Part shown: one piece after another, positions 40,701 to 50,050 of the stretch
How positions within the stretch are numbered: position 1 is the first letter of the stretch
Layout: the number at the start of each line of letters is the position of its first letter
NCBI RefSeq assembly: GCF_000002075.1
Contig: NW_004798054.1
Span: 23,044 to 87,043 of the forward strand
From: Aplysia californica
Taxonomy: Eukaryota; Mollusca; Gastropoda; Aplysiida; Aplysiidae
Direction of reading: 5' to 3'
DNA length: 64,000 nucleotides
Notes under the pieces: generated by a model
What the model saw: only the letters and a program-made list of their open reading frames with translations
Told to the model about the DNA's origin: nothing
Database searches by the model: none
Translations under genes and position numbers: made by a program

Positions 40701-43700
40701 CAACACGGCTGCGGCCACCTTATTTTAACACACAACCCCTATCACACCAAACTATAACCCCTGTCAGAGATGCCAACCACAGAAAACCAAAATGAATATT
40801 GAGATATATGAAAATGTGTATTTTCAGGGGAAAATGTGTATTCTCCACGACCGACCGACCGACCAACCATAATAGTAAAATGTTCAGGGTGTCCAGCAAT
40901 ATTTCCTGAAAAAATTTACTAGCTCACCAGCTCGAAAAAGGGAGCACACACGCGTACAATAAACATGCATCCAGTCAACAACATTTTAGTGTTCAATGTC
41001 GTACTGGGGTCCTGTTTGACTTAATTTCAGTCTGTTATAATATTTTCCTCTCATTATTATTATAAAAAAATTAATCATGTTTTGAGCGTTCGGAAGGGCC
41101 TAGAACAAGAACTTCGACTATCAAGAACCAGTCAGAGTGTCATGATTCATATTATGAACTGACAGACTCAAATTATAGCTCAAACTCAGAGAAGAGCAAT
41201 AACTTGAACTTGAATGGATAAAGTAAACGCGTGCACTGTGAGAGTTGTACGGGAGGGCAAGATGCAGTGACACTGAAAATCTGCCCGTCTTGAACAGAAA
41301 GCTACAACTTATACTGTAGGAATAATTTACTATCACCCACCCAATGACACGCGAACATTTTATTTCAATTACACGGACTTGCAAAGTATGAAGGGTCCCA
41401 ATTCCGCACACGGCCTGCACTAACGCGCGCTTTGCAGAGAGCTCTAATCAAAATTCTGAAATTTGCCTCCAAGTGTTTGTCCTCTGGTGTTGCCTTCACA
41501 CCCCCCCCCCCCCTCGAGTGTACTAAAAAAAATCAATAATCCCCTCCCCTATTCCGTAGTCCTATACTTCGCAACGCCGTTACTCCCACCAAACACGGTC
41601 TTTGCTCACACGATGCCGCATTTATTTATGACGCGAATGTGCGCAGGTTTATTGACCGGTCACGATGGCGAGCCCGACAATCTAAAAATCGGACGACGCT
41701 TGTATTTTCTTTTCTTTTTTTCCAAGTGACAGCACAGAGACGAGTTCGAGAAATTTTATTTGCATGGCAACACAGCGTTTACACTGCACAACCTGCATAT
41801 CAAAATAAGTTGTGTTATCAGTCTACCGCTGGCAAACTTCTCGGTGGTAACGAAAGCGAAAGTAGATCTTGATTTTCCCGATCAAGCCTCGGTGTCATAT
41901 ACACTTCCGTCTGCCGCCATAGCTGCCTGTTCGCGTGATAGTGAAATGTACCCTCGGAGGAGGAAAAGCTAAACGAATATAATATCACATTCGCGACCGG
42001 CAAAAATGAACTTACCGACCTTATCGGACTTGGTTTACAAATATTCCAGTTCCGCGATACTGATACTATTTTGACAAAAGATGGGACTTGAGATAATTAG
42101 GTTTACTCGGCCAAACTGGATCTCGTATTTTTCGCATTCCAGGATGTGTATTTTTTCATGAAAAGTCGTATTCGCGTATTTTCGGCAAAAAATCGTACTA
42201 AAATACGTAAAATCGTACTGGTTGGCATCTCTGCCCTGTCTTAGTCTTAGATGGCCACCTTAGTAGTTACTCTATTCTGGCCCCACGGTAAATTGCATTT
42301 TTTAAATAAAAAAATTGCAAGGTAAACCGCCTAAAAATTGCAACCTTCCCATCCCAGGCACATTAATACGGGCTTAACATTTTTAGTTTAAAAAACATGA
42401 CAGTTTTGAGTACCGGTAGCATAAAAGCAGCTCAGCCTTTTAAAAAATCATGACAAACATTACAAATTCATCAAATGTTATTAACAACATTTACTAGTAA
42501 CAACACACGAGTACGTTAACAATAAAGTTATCGACCAAATATAATATGATAACGCGTGACACAAAATAATAGAATCCTCAGTTTTCGTAATAACTTGTAA
42601 ATGAAGGCATAAAATTTGACCAAATTTAGTACATACCGGGTACTTGGTTCTTGCAAAAATCTAGAAGTGTACATTCATGTATGAGGTTTATTCTATAAAA
42701 AACAAAAAAATTGACGAGAGATTTTCGAAACATCCTCTAAATACAAAATAAGCTTATGATCCAATCAAATCAGATCCTGTTCTATTTTTCTCTTGAAACC
42801 TTCGATACACCAGTAATCTGTATTTAGATCTATTTCTGATATTTTCTGTTTTAAAACTGGCATGGTATTGTTTTAACACTAAGTTAAATAGTAAAATACA
42901 GCAAATTTTTTTTTTCCATTTATAAACAATAGTAACACATGTACTAATGACTAATGTAGATCTAGATCATTTCTATAGCACCCACTCCCGTGTGAATGCA
43001 GCTTAAGGCGTTTTACATAACGGGGTGTTTACGCACACGGTACGTGGACACCTAGTCTCAGTGTCACGTACACAGTAACCGGGCAGTTAAGAATTCCAAA
43101 TTCAGTTTTTGTCATCCGGTGTTGCCTTCAACTCCAGCCCTCCCCAGACTGTACACATTTTTTGGGGGTAAATCAATAATTCTCCCATTCCGGAGCCCTA
43201 TACTTCGTAGCGCATAGACTATGACTATGAATGAACTTTGGTGACCACAACCGGTACTCACAATGTGATGCGAGAGCACAGGTTCACTGACCGGTAACGA
43301 TGGCGAGCCTGAAAAGACGCGTGTATAACTTTCATTTTTTTATGTCAACAAGTGACAGCACAGGACAAATATTGGTTAATTTTCATTCTGGTGGGTTACC
43401 GTGTACGTAGATACTGAGACTAGGTGCCCGGTTACCGTGTATGTAGACACATGCATCTTGTACGAACAATATGCATGAGCGCGCACTCACACGCACACAC
43501 ACTCACGTACACCTCACACACGCACACACCTACTTTCTTATCACATGCGCACGCTTACACACATTAGATAAAAGCCTAGCCCAAAGAAGGCCACCTTCTC
43601 GGCCTAGCCTATGTCTCAGTTCGTGTTGTACATGATGCATTCCGGCCTGAATTTCCAGTTATAGCTTTTAGAGTACGCTCAGTAGGCTTGAGCTGGGCCG

Positions 43701-46195
43701 ATACCATGATTTACGTAGGCCTATCGGCTCTGTGCTTGCACCATTTCGTATTAAAAATTCTGTTAAAATTATAGCGTGATGTATTTTTGCCTAAAATTGC
43801 AAGAAATTGCGGGTTTATTGCGGAACTCGACGAAAAACGTGGCCGACCGCGATTTCCTGGAGGGCCAGTCTATTACATTTTGTCATAAATCATGCATTGG
43901 CCCCTAGCGTTGTGTGCGAGCCGTCATAATCCAATCGCTTGTCGTTGTTGTTAGATAGTCCCTCCAACCGATCATGTTGTGTAGGCCCCTCCTGCTGTTG
44001 ACCAATAGGTAACACATTTTCAGCTGCAGGTGAAGGAAGTGTGTGATCCCTCATAATCCATAAGCCCTGCCCAGAACTCATACACAAATCGTAAGTGAGA
44101 TGAGTGGTCATTGTTTACCCAGTCTGTAACAAAGTAACAGTGGACGTCAACATGAACTTGTGACAGAAGCGTCGCTCGTTCTCTGAGTGGTGGCACAAAT
44201 GTGTTTGTTTTACCATAGCACTCGGTCCTCCTTGTCTGACACATTTCGTTTTATTGTCACCCTTGCAATAAAGCAGCAACAAAATTTTTTTAAAGAGAAT
44301 AAAACCCCGCGAAAACAACAACAACAATGCGGCTACCTTCAGTTGGGACCTCAGAATGGAATGGTTTGTTTTCTTCATCTTGATCAGCCCTGCCTAAGAG
44401 TAAGACGGCCACCTGTCTTATACGGCCACTTTCCTCCTTGACAATGGGTGGCCGTCTTACACAGGTTCGACTGTAATTTAGTACAGTAATTTGAATTTCA
44501 GTGGGTGAAGATGAAAAGGATTATATGTATGTTGTGTAATGTCTGTTTGTACAATTTATGTGATTTAACCCAACATTTGCCAATGATTACAGGTATTCCA
44601 GTAGATATGGAAAAACATTACGAGCGCCGGAGACATTTGGCAAGCATGCTACTTCCTAACCATCAGGATCAGGGCAGGTGAGAAAGCTTCAACCACATTA
44701 GAAATATTAGGGGAAATAAAGTCTTTGGTAAGATGATTCGATGGAAGTTAAACAGTGTTCTGTCATGGTGTGGAAGAGGAACCTACTGTTTCAGTCATCA
44801 GTCTTTTACAGAGTGTACAAACTCACACAGCGAGGCTATGTTCCTATAGAGTGCATGTAGTGGCATCAAATGTAGCGGATCAGGGGTTATCGTGGTGTAT
44901 ATTAGTATGTGTGAAGGTTAACTTGGAACAGTCATGCCTTTATTTGTTTGAATATTTATAAAGAGAAGCACACAAACTAAATGATGGTCTAGGAAAAAGC
45001 AAGTGAGGTAGACAGAAATAACAGAGGTAAAGCCTACAACAAATGGCACCTTCCCAGCCACCTACATCTTGCTTTAAACAAAATTCTTGTGAACTTGTTA
45101 ATAAATTTATGCTCTGCCTTGCCTGAACAGACTGAAATTCACTGTGGTCAGTGAGCCGCCACAGACAGAGAGCCTGGATGAATCTGTCAACTGTGAGGAA
45201 GTGGGAGTGGCTTATGTCAACTTTCAGCAAATGCTGCGGCAGGGCAAAGACATCATTGATGAGGATATTGACAGTGAGTTGTGCACTTTTGTTTTTTCAA
45301 CCTTTTCCTCATATCTTTTTAGGATTAGAAAAATCTTCTTCTTCCCTCTTGCTAGAGATCAAGAATTTGAATCATGTACGATATGTATCTCACAGTGCAC
45401 TTCATTTTACGTACGTGACTGTTTTATCTTTAGAATGTAAAGTCATCCCTTGCCTGACAGGTATCCAAATGCTGTTTTGGAAGGTTGTGTTAATAATATT
45501 ATATTGACAAGAGTAGCTTCAATTTTTGGGTAGGAATTAACTTTTAATTTTGCCTGGATGTTGACCTGAAGGGCCTACTATTTCAATTTGTAAATTTTGA
45601 ACTGCCAATGAATCTTTATGAAACTATTCTATCAGTACCACTCAGGACCTCTGAAATGTTTCGTCCTCATATGATATCTGAGAAGACTAGGTGATTGATC
45701 CCACCTGCCACTGGGATAAGGGAAAAACATGAGAAGAAACTTGATGCCGGCTGGGATTGAATTCTAGACCTCTGGGTAGACAGGTGACCACCAAACCTGC
45801 TGAGCTACTGAGCCCCGTGCTAGAAAAATTAATTTTAACATTTTTCTTTGGGTCACAATAGTTATTTGCTTGTACTTTAGTTATTTGCTTGTCAGCCTGG
45901 GTTGGGGAATGGTGAAGAGCCATCCAGGGTCATAAAAAGGATACAAAGTAAGGCTTTCTTCGGTTATATCTCCCTACTTGTTCTAGAACTACTGGGATTT
46001 TTGCAAAGTGTTTTTTATGCTTTTAACATGTTTTGTACGGTGAAGAAACAGAGTGTATTGTTAAATGAATTTCTTTTTTCAGTTGTGGATTGCCATGATG
46101 AGAGCATCTTGGTCGGTCAGCTAAAGTTGACTGTGGAATGTGTGGAAGTTCTGAAGGCTATCAAAAGTGAGATACAGATTGAGGAGACGTACTGA
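5372..46195 (+). CDS. RPGRIP1L: RPGRIP1-like ciliary transition-zone scaffold (37 coding exons)
   Basis: This is the orthologue of vertebrate RPGRIP1L (nephrocystin-8), a scaffold of the transition zone at the base of cilia. There it supports the NPHP/MKS gating modules and binds nephrocystin-4. Following GT..AG introns by hand gives 37 coding exons with fully consistent phases and 4221 nt (1406 residues plus stop). The human protein is about 1315 residues. Diagnostic conserved strings include [65 protein letters not shown] and FTVVSEPP. The ATG at 5372 begins [10 protein letters not shown], close to the start of the coding exon. The first coding exon has an upstream acceptor, so 5'-UTR exons exist but were not located. 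The gene converges on EMC4. The open frame looks intact. Exon lists are in the block entries that follow. Confidence 0.96.
5514..6036 (+). mobile_element. tRNA-derived SINE in RPGRIP1L intron 1
   Basis: The head has an A-box-like GACCTAGAGGTTAA and, about 35 nt later, a B-box-like GGATTTGAATCCGG. A long pyrimidine-rich body follows. The 3' end reads GCGCTCATATGACCTTAGGC, then GACGTAAAACACTTACC and a poly-A run. That tail is shared with the shorter elements at 12102-12293, 27907-28087 and 54545-54723 (minus), so several SINEs here use a common 3' end, presumably recognised by one LINE. Confidence 0.7.
6860..7115 (+). repeat. (TG)n microsatellite followed by a LINE/SINE 3' tail
   Basis: Imperfect TG repeats run from 6860 to about 7015. 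At 7045-7110 comes AAAGCGCCTAAGG ... GGCGCTATAGAAATG and a terminal (ATT)n, the type of 3' end seen in CR1/L2-like retroposons. A minus-strand relative of this tail lies at about 42965-43017 inside a nested transposon. Neither copy has a body. Confidence 0.55.
7725..7992. mobile_element. Palindromic MITE in RPGRIP1L intron 3
   Basis: The ends form an imperfect inverted repeat: ACATATAAGGGGCTGACATG at the left and, read in reverse from the right, ACATATGAGGGGGTATGATG, followed on both sides by CAAAAC. The interior is AT-rich with no coding frame. The target duplication cannot be separated from the AT-rich flanks. Confidence 0.4.
9902..10520 (-). mobile_element. 5'-truncated CR1-like LINE fragment
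   Basis: On the minus strand this encodes the end of a reverse transcriptase: [20 protein letters not shown], then [20 protein letters not shown] and [19 protein letters not shown]. It continues to a non-coding 3' end with TATATAAATGTCATTTATT and an (ATT)n tail at 9902-9920. This is the typical C-terminus and tail of CR1/L2/jockey-type LINEs. It is almost the same as the matching part of the copy at 58424-59985 and truncated at about 10520, so it is probably fairly young. Confidence 0.8.
12102..12293 (+). mobile_element. SINE 3' part in RPGRIP1L intron 8
   Basis: It begins GGGTGGTTGGCGGGTGCTCT, has a pyrimidine-rich middle with CACCTCTAATCTTC, and ends GTGCCGTAAAACTCTTACTA followed by an A-rich tail. 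It is collinear with the element abutting exon 27 (27907-28087). No tRNA-like head is visible, so it is either a truncated SINE or a headless subfamily. Confidence 0.65.
13300..13326 (+). repeat. Poly-C tract (27 nt)
   Basis: An uninterrupted run of C lies 147 nt before RPGRIP1L exon 10. Shorter C runs occur at 1-12, 13711-13720, 16064-16074, 18657-18671, 41501-41513 and 61947-61956. Such tracts are prone to slippage and to length errors in assembly. Confidence 0.8.
15166..16373. mobile_element. Non-autonomous hAT-like transposon with internal triplication
   Basis: The element starts CAGGGTTGGG (15166) and ends CACCAACCCTG (16373). It is flanked by a perfect 8-bp direct repeat AGTGCCTG (15158-15165 and 16374-16381). 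The 8-bp duplication and CAGGG-type end are standard for hAT. The interior has three direct units of about 255-270 bp (15172-15450, 15454-15715, 15716-15975). Each starts GGGTTGATTTAAATCAGTTG and holds TTCAGAATTCCTTTCCTTGG. It carries no transposase. It sits in intron 12 of RPGRIP1L. Confidence 0.88.
19320..19735 (+). mobile_element. GACGAGCGCCTGATT MITE ending at RPGRIP1L exon 16
   Basis: The block aligns along most of its length with 51119-51540: shared words include GCCATTTTCT, AAATATCTTGA and the right end GAGCGCCTGATTTTATCG at 19679-19696. The left limit is approximate. Its right end lies some 40 nt before the acceptor of exon 16 (exon starts 19741), so the branch-point and pyrimidine region may be partly element-derived. 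Confidence 0.5.
20955..24179 (+). CDS. RPGRIP1L: RPGRIP1L exons 18-22: first C2-type domain
   Basis: Exons: 20955-21032, 21519-21634, 22319-22388, 22886-23015, 24085-24179, encoding about residues 601-763. Landmarks in order are [63 protein letters not shown] and [18 protein letters not shown]. The human protein has the matching DETIHLERGENLFEIHINK, TPVVRG and EYWIRLRVPMDQAIRLY. In this family the domain is a C2 fold without a complete calcium-binding set. Intron 20 (22389-22885) and intron 21 (23016-24084) hold no recognisable gene or element. Confidence 0.93.
24759..26165 (+). CDS. RPGRIP1L: RPGRIP1L exons 23-25: second C2 domain
   Basis: Exons: 24759-24918, 25475-25629, 25944-26165, encoding about residues 764-942. 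Landmarks are [84 protein letters not shown] and [10 protein letters not shown]. These align with human NELHITIRCCNHLQ, DFADHDTAI, LSFYVFDDSD and LISLAHDRCISGIFELT. In vertebrate RPGRIP1 and RPGRIP1L the C2 region binds nephrocystin-4. The exon 24 donor was placed at 25630 because only that choice joins in phase to KLQIYVFDD. Confidence 0.94.
26682..39281 (+). CDS. RPGRIP1L: RPGRIP1L exons 26-33: acidic disordered linker
   Basis: Exons: 26682-26876, 28100-28256, 29409-29462, 31169-31276, 32818-32907, 37533-37561, 38157-38205, 39094-39281, encoding about residues 943-1232. The sequence is Pro/Ser/Glu-rich and poorly conserved, with basic patches ([36 protein letters not shown]), then an acidic run of eight Glu and a Val/Glu-rich tail. 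The human linker has the same character (KPRQRLTPVDKK, then acidic). Exon 31 is a 29-nt microexon in a region of long introns. Exon 27 starts directly after a SINE. Many small in-phase exons here make alternative splicing likely (inference). Confidence 0.85.
27907..28087 (+). mobile_element. SINE inserted at the exon 27 splice acceptor
   Basis: The body runs from TGGGTGGTTGGCGGGTGCTC to GAGCGCCGTAAAACCTCTAC and ACTGAACTA. It is flanked by a 12-bp direct repeat, AAACCTTCCCAG at 27895-27906 and AAACCTTCTCAG at 28088-28099 (11 of 12 identical). The right copy contains the AG that precedes RPGRIP1L exon 27, and the left copy contains an equally placed AG. The ancestral acceptor was therefore duplicated by the insertion (inference from the repeat). 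Use of the left AG would read through the SINE to a TAA near 28063. Confidence 0.8.
28340..29150 (+). repeat. Minisatellite with (TG)n cores in RPGRIP1L intron 27
   Basis: Three clear units and a decayed fourth. Each carries GAGAGAGAAA, AATAATTTAA, GAAAGTTGAACAATCCTTTT and then CAAATGTCTAT-like sequence running into TG repeats. The TTGAACAATCC landmark is at 28481, 28660 and 28802, so unit length varies (179 and 142 nt) mainly through the TG tract. Long open frames seen here are repeat artefacts (Cys/Val runs). Confidence 0.8.
29463..31168 (+). other. RPGRIP1L intron 28, no element recognised
   Basis: AT-rich intron sequence without a clear repeat, RNA gene or coding signal. The only pattern noted is a pair of GGGTACAAAATGACCCC-like and TATCCGTACG words near 29860-30100, without a wider structure. 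Confidence 0.4.
31570..31855 (+). repeat. (AC)n-(TC)n compound microsatellite
   Basis: AC-type repeats (31570-31648) pass into a long TC tract (31649-31805, nearly pure from 31696 to 31767) and back to AC-type repeats. It lies in RPGRIP1L intron 29. The long Ser/Leu and His/Thr open frames over it are artefacts. Confidence 0.9.
33782..35073 (+). mobile_element. Pogo/Tc1-mariner-like element with a LINE insert
   Basis: Perfect 12-bp inverted ends, CAGTCGAACCTG (33782-33793) and CAGGTTCGACTG (35062-35073). Subterminal words (CTTAACGGAAACCTG at the left, GATTCCGTCTTACA at the right) are also inverted. TA follows on the right. The left flank reads AA, so one target base appears changed. The middle holds a LINE-derived coding fragment (34440-34960). 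No transposase of its own is seen. Confidence 0.75.
34440..34960 (+). mobile_element. LINE 3' coding fragment (CCHC-type terminal motif)
   Basis: An open frame at 34506-34844 includes [36 protein letters not shown] and [10 protein letters not shown]. The Cys-x2-Cys ... His-His ... Cys arrangement after a 'R-T-x-H-x-x-L' stretch is typical of the end of the reverse-transcriptase protein in I/jockey/R1-type LINEs. No catalytic YADD region is present, so it is a 5'-truncated remnant. The exact clade cannot be settled by eye. Confidence 0.65.
35645..35990 (+). mobile_element. tRNA-derived SINE with conserved core and (ATT)n tail
   Basis: The head GGCGGCCTAGTGGTTAGGCT has a good A box. A central region CTTGGGAAAGACACTTTACC, then CACTTCACCCAGGTGGAAAT resembles the conserved core of widespread metazoan SINEs. 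The end GGATTTGCGCTATACAAATA plus TATTATTATTATT is an L2/CR1-type tail. It lies in RPGRIP1L intron 30. The B-box region is degenerate. Confidence 0.75.
35991..37532 (+). other. 3' part of RPGRIP1L intron 30, no element recognised
   Basis: No gene, RNA or repeat could be supported. The 4.6-kb intron that contains it separates exon 30 from the 29-nt exon 31. Confidence 0.4.
39592..39839. mobile_element. MITE with about 40-bp terminal inverted repeats
   Basis: TGCTGACAAAATGAGTTACT at 39606 begins a 25-bp arm (39606-39630) that is perfectly inverted at 39801-39825. The match continues outwards, with three mismatches, into TATATATGT on both sides. The 170-bp interior is AT-rich and non-coding. 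It lies in RPGRIP1L intron 33. A TA target (Tc1/mariner) is possible but cannot be separated from the AT-rich ends. Confidence 0.75.
39989..46195 (+). CDS. RPGRIP1L: RPGRIP1L exons 34-37: C-terminal RPGR-interacting-type domain
   Basis: Exons: 39989-40172, 44593-44677, 45131-45273, 46083-46195, encoding about residues 1233-1406 to a TGA at 46193-46195. Conserved strings are [79 protein letters not shown] and [14 protein letters not shown]. They match the C-terminal domain of human RPGRIP1L ([57 protein letters not shown]), the region that in RPGRIP1 binds RPGR. Intron 34 (40173-44592) is mostly a nested stack of DNA transposons. Confidence 0.94.
40765..42233. mobile_element. Nested DNA transposon 1 (CAGAGATGCC ends)
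   Basis: Ends CAGAGATGCCAACCA and, inverted, TGGTTGGCATCTCTG flank 1469 bp. CCCTGT is directly repeated at 40759-40764 and 42234-42239. Reading one base less at each end gives a 7-of-8 match instead, so a hAT-type 8-bp duplication is possible. The interior has a C-rich stretch, GACCGACCGACCGACC, and a segment (41456-41760) shared with nested element 2. No transposase frame is seen. Confidence 0.8.
42277..43868. mobile_element. Nested DNA transposon 2 (CTGGCCC ends)
   Basis: The short inverted ends CTGGCCC and GGGCCAG enclose 1592 bp. TCTATT is directly repeated at 42271-42276 and 43869-43874. The interior shares GTGTTGCCTTCA, CTATACTTCG, TTCACTGACCGGTAACGATG and AAGTGACAGCACAG with the first nested element. 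It also holds GGTTACCGTGTACGTAG modules and a minus-strand LINE-type tail near 42965-43017. It is non-coding. The superfamily is uncertain. Confidence 0.75.
45672..45818 (-). mobile_element. tRNA-derived SINE head, minus strand
   Basis: Read on minus, GGGGCTCAGTAGCTCAGCAG (A-box region) is followed by GTGACCACCTGTCTACCC-like sequence in reverse and then AGAATTCAATCCCAGCCG (B-box region), the layout of a tRNA gene. The acceptor stem does not close and the sequence continues past it, so this is a SINE and not a working tRNA. It lies in RPGRIP1L intron 36. Confidence 0.55.
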
Positions 46196-46460
46196 TCAGC
46201 AGCACTGACAGAAAAATTCTGGCTTGTCACATAGCTCTTATTTCCTTTCCTTTACTTTGTTATCAAATTTGCACTTTATGTTTAGAAAATTTTAGTGAAA
46301 AAAATATTGTAACTCTTTGTCAAAGCGAATTGATAGATCCACATATATATGGATAGTTTCAATTCATAAGAGAATCAACAGAAGTGGAATTGTTTTTTTA
46401 CTCCTTTTAGTATGGACTCACAAACTAGAAAATAAATGTGATGACTCGAAATGTCAATGG
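46196..46460 (+). other. RPGRIP1L: RPGRIP1L 3' UTR with candidate poly(A) signal
   Basis: AATAAA occurs at 46431-46436, 236 nt after the stop codon. Further AATAAA words at about 47639 and 47908 could serve longer forms. The transcript end cannot be fixed from sequence alone. Confidence 0.45.
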
Positions 46461-48039
46461 TACACTCCCCTCAACCCCAAATCAACTGCAATGAAAATCA
46501 TGTTCAGTTTCCTATCTTATTTTCTATAGATAGTGGTCAGGGTACACAAAAGAACAGACCTCGTCATTTCAATTTCAGCAAATTATTTTTATTCTAATTT
46601 CTTATCAGTCTATTGTAAAATGCTCAGTGATGGGTTTACAATGTTTGGACCCACTCAGCCTTCAGAACCCCAGATCTTAAGTCTTTAAAAGAAATATTTT
46701 ATTTTGGAATACTGGAAGGCCGTAATATAACAAAGTGATATACACTGCAGTGTAAAGCGGAGTTTTCCAATGGTAACGAGCAATTCATATAAAAAACATT
46801 TAGTAAGCTTGTCTTTGTTCGCTTCCACAAGAAAGTGAATTGTGCCGTAGCTTTTTAAAGTGGATTGGTCTGTCCACTGGGGCTTTGAAGCAGCACAATT
46901 ACAATCAATTAAAAAGCCTGTGGAGAATTAATGATTTGCTTGTGGGGTGCTTTGTGATGTATTTCTGGCTAAAAATGGAAGCCTCTAATTTCTAAGACAC
47001 AGTTGTGCCCCTCTTTAGAATCTGTTTCAGACTTGCCTTCTATCACATAGGCATATATCACCAGTGTCAGTTGATGCTGGTTTACGTGAGAGAGAATGCT
47101 AGTCGCAGATCAGTAGGCCTACATCACGTTTGATATTTTCAATTTTGAATATCCATTTGCCCTGTCTTTTATTCTGGGTAAGCTGGAGTATTAAATGTAG
47201 CATAATTTTTCCCCACTCTATGTTCATGTTATTTATTGATAGAGATATCTAAAAATAGCTACATTTAAAAAGCAGTCACAGCTATTACCGTTAAACGAGG
47301 TTAAAAGTGACCTATCGAGGCGAAATGTGATGTTCTTATAATTCAGACGTATTTGCAATGAGATTATATATGTATAATTCATAAAGAACAATTGAATCAG
47401 CTTCTAATTTCTAAACTCTTTCACAAGATAAACTACTGGTAGTATACTCTCCATAAAGGTATAGAGAAACATGCAGACTGGCTCATGCATCATTTCTCGC
47501 AGTTCATCACTACTATATCGTGTACATAAATGAATATATTTTGTTACCTACTGCAGTTTTCATTCGGTTCTAATAAGTAATTTAATTCTCGTACAAATCT
47601 GTGATATTCGAATGAAACTGGTTTATATACTTTGACTAAATAAAACATGTTTTTCCTTAAATGGTTCTAGTAGTAGAGGTATTGTCATGACTGTCTGTGC
47701 ATCCATCATGTGTGATGACTAGTAATTCTATTTCACTGTTGTATGTGAGTATGAGTAGTGAGAAAAGTCATACATGTATGAAGTTAATTGAGCTTTGACT
47801 ACATCACAATCAGTGTCCATTTACAGTACAAGTTCACAAACTATGGAAGCAAATGGATTGTTGTCACTCTTGCGTTGTGAACACAGGGTCATGAACATAT
47901 AAATTAAATAAATTGATACCGGTATACTCTTACACTGTGTGCTTGTTTTTCGTTTGTTAAAAACTTTACAGTTACAGCCTATTAAAACCAACAGTTACAG
48001 TCAACTACGGACGAGTAGATGTCATCAGGGGAGTGAAAA
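46461..48039. other. Intergenic stretch, nothing recognised
   Basis: AT-rich sequence between the convergent genes. No coding frame, structured RNA or repeat with identifiable ends was found. Confidence 0.4.
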
Positions 48040-48546
48040 ATAGATCAAGTCATCCAAAATTTATCTTAACCTGTAGGAATTGTAAAGAAGAAGAGGTGCT
48101 GGGATTCAAAGAAAAAATTACTTGACCAAAGATCAACTCAAGAGAGTTCAACACAAACAGAGTTGAGTGTATTAAGGGGAATTTTAGGCCATAAGCCATG
48201 GTGCTTCCCTTGCTTTTATTGAAAGGATCTGGCCTCACAAGGAAAAACCTTTTCCTCTCAGCAATGGCAGTAGTAGCCTCCAGCATTTTTTAATGGAGTG
48301 GCACGGTTTAGCAGTTTTACGGTCCATGCCCCCATGGAAACGATTTAGATCAATTAAGAGGCAGACTGTTTCAATCCTGTCTGTCAGGGCCAACCAAGGT
48401 TGAGAGGAATACATTGTACAGCATCCCATCCAGCAAGTAGATGGAGATAGACTTATTCGATAAAAATACATCCTCACTATGGAATTGAAATTGTATCTCC
48501 TTCATGTGATGGTGAAGAGCCTAACTGCTTTACCACAGACACCGGT
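48040..48546 (-). mobile_element. Probable tRNA-derived SINE, minus strand
   Basis: On minus, the segment opens near 48546 with TGTGGTAAAGCAGTTAGGCT and has ACAATTTCAATTCC about 30 nt later, positioned like the A and B boxes. The body runs on with no coding frame. The 3' limit is approximate. Confidence 0.4.
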
Positions 48547-50050
48547 CTTTCTGGGATTGACAAGCTTGCTGTATGTTGTCAAAAATGTCTCCCCTCCTCC
48601 CCCCAGTTCCACACTGGCACAAGGCTGTGTCCGGCAATTTTTGCCATAAGTATCGTATGTAAACTATAAGTGAAGGAAGAGCAGGCAGGCTGAGGATGGC
48701 TGACTTGGAAAAAACTTAAAATAGATTCTTCAAAACTAAACATTTGCACAAAACAAGTAGTTAGCAGTAAGAGACAGATACCTCTGTTCTCACAACAAAC
48801 TGCAGCTAAGGTATAGGCGAGAGCCTACATGTATTGTGAAGTCCTGTGAGCCTTCAAGGGGACACATGTCTTGACTTAAAATTTGCATACACAGTGTGTA
48901 GCTATGTGGAAAGGCACGGGGGCCTTCACTTTTGTTGAAAAAATGGTCAAGGAAATATCATCACCAGTATTTGTGGATAAAAGAACTTGCAGTCTGATAC
49001 TTGGCAATAACTATTCCCTTGTTTTGTTATCATTTTAGACTAAACGACCATTGTGTTGATTCTGTTCTCCCACATTGCGTAAAGGTCAGGCTTACTGTAT
49101 TCTTTGCTGAATTAAAAGTCGAAAGCAAAAAATAAAATATCCTTTGGTAGATTGTATGTATACCAGACTATACAGATTACACTTGCCCACGAAATAATTT
49201 CCCTTGTTATAAAGCCTTCATATCTAAGCTGTAATAGACATGTCTGACTCAAAGACAAAGAAGTGTACACGATAACAAAGTTTGACTGTGCAAGTTGAAC
49301 AAGGTTATCAACTTAAAGGATAACTACATGAAGTTAACATGATCCCAGCATTTACATTAATCTACAAAAACCATACATGAAGCCACTCTCAGTCCCAAGC
49401 TCACATACGGAATTTGAATTGCCAAACATATGAAACTGTATTTTCAGAAATTGATTTTTTTTAAAATGATGAACATGACACAAAAGAAAGAATAATTCAT
49501 TACCATTCTCCTCTTGAAAAAAATGATCACTCAAAGTTCTCTTTCCCAAACTTCCCTGGTCAGGACAATATCCAAGTTCATGATACATAACTTTTTGGCC
49601 TGACCTAGTAGCCCTCAGGGTGGAAATATAACTTCAGTGTCTTTTCAAAAAGTCTCATCCAACCCATTTATTCACATATCCTGTGAACCCCAAAAGCATG
49701 ACAATGGTCACCCTAGGTTTAGGAACCACTAACTGCAAGTCACATCAGTTCTTTGAACACATGGGGAAAAACAATCCCGCAAAGCAGGCCTACAGTCAAG
49801 CATGAACAACTCAAACACGCAGAGGATTGAGAAATATGTTCAAAACATCCGTAATTCGAGTTCACCTATAATAAAAAATTATACAGAGAGATACAGTCAA
49901 CGAATAGCAAATTGTACAAGTGATTCGTGATTTTGAGTTTACAAGTGATTCGTGATTTTGAGTTTTCAGTGTTTGTGATATCTGTGCACGACTGAAGGCT
50001 ACTGTGTCTTAAAGTCATCAGGGTAAAGTATTGTAATCACATGCAATGAA
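48547..50050. other. Intergenic stretch with one short tandem doublet
   Basis: No gene is supported. ACAAGTGATTCGTGATTTTG is repeated directly at 49917 and 49941 (24-bp period, two copies). Confidence 0.4.

Larger units (their letters stand above)
40646..44473 (+). mobile_element. Pogo/Tc1-mariner-like element with two nested transposons
   Basis: Perfect inverted 12-bp ends, CAGTCGAACCTG and CAGGTTCGACTG, are each flanked by TA (40644-40645 and 44474-44475). Without the two insertions and their target duplications the element is about 755 bp, close to the length implied by the copy at 3478-4146 plus its missing right end. It is non-autonomous. It occupies most of RPGRIP1L intron 34. Confidence 0.85.

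Noticed and set aside
40850-40864. GACC repeats considered as a CRISPR-like or regulatory array
   Set aside because: Only four perfect 4-nt units inside a transposon; CRISPR arrays are not expected in animal DNA.
45690-45816. A possible working tRNA gene on minus
   Set aside because: A- and B-box-like words are present, but no closed acceptor stem or normal tRNA length could be drawn; a SINE head fits better.
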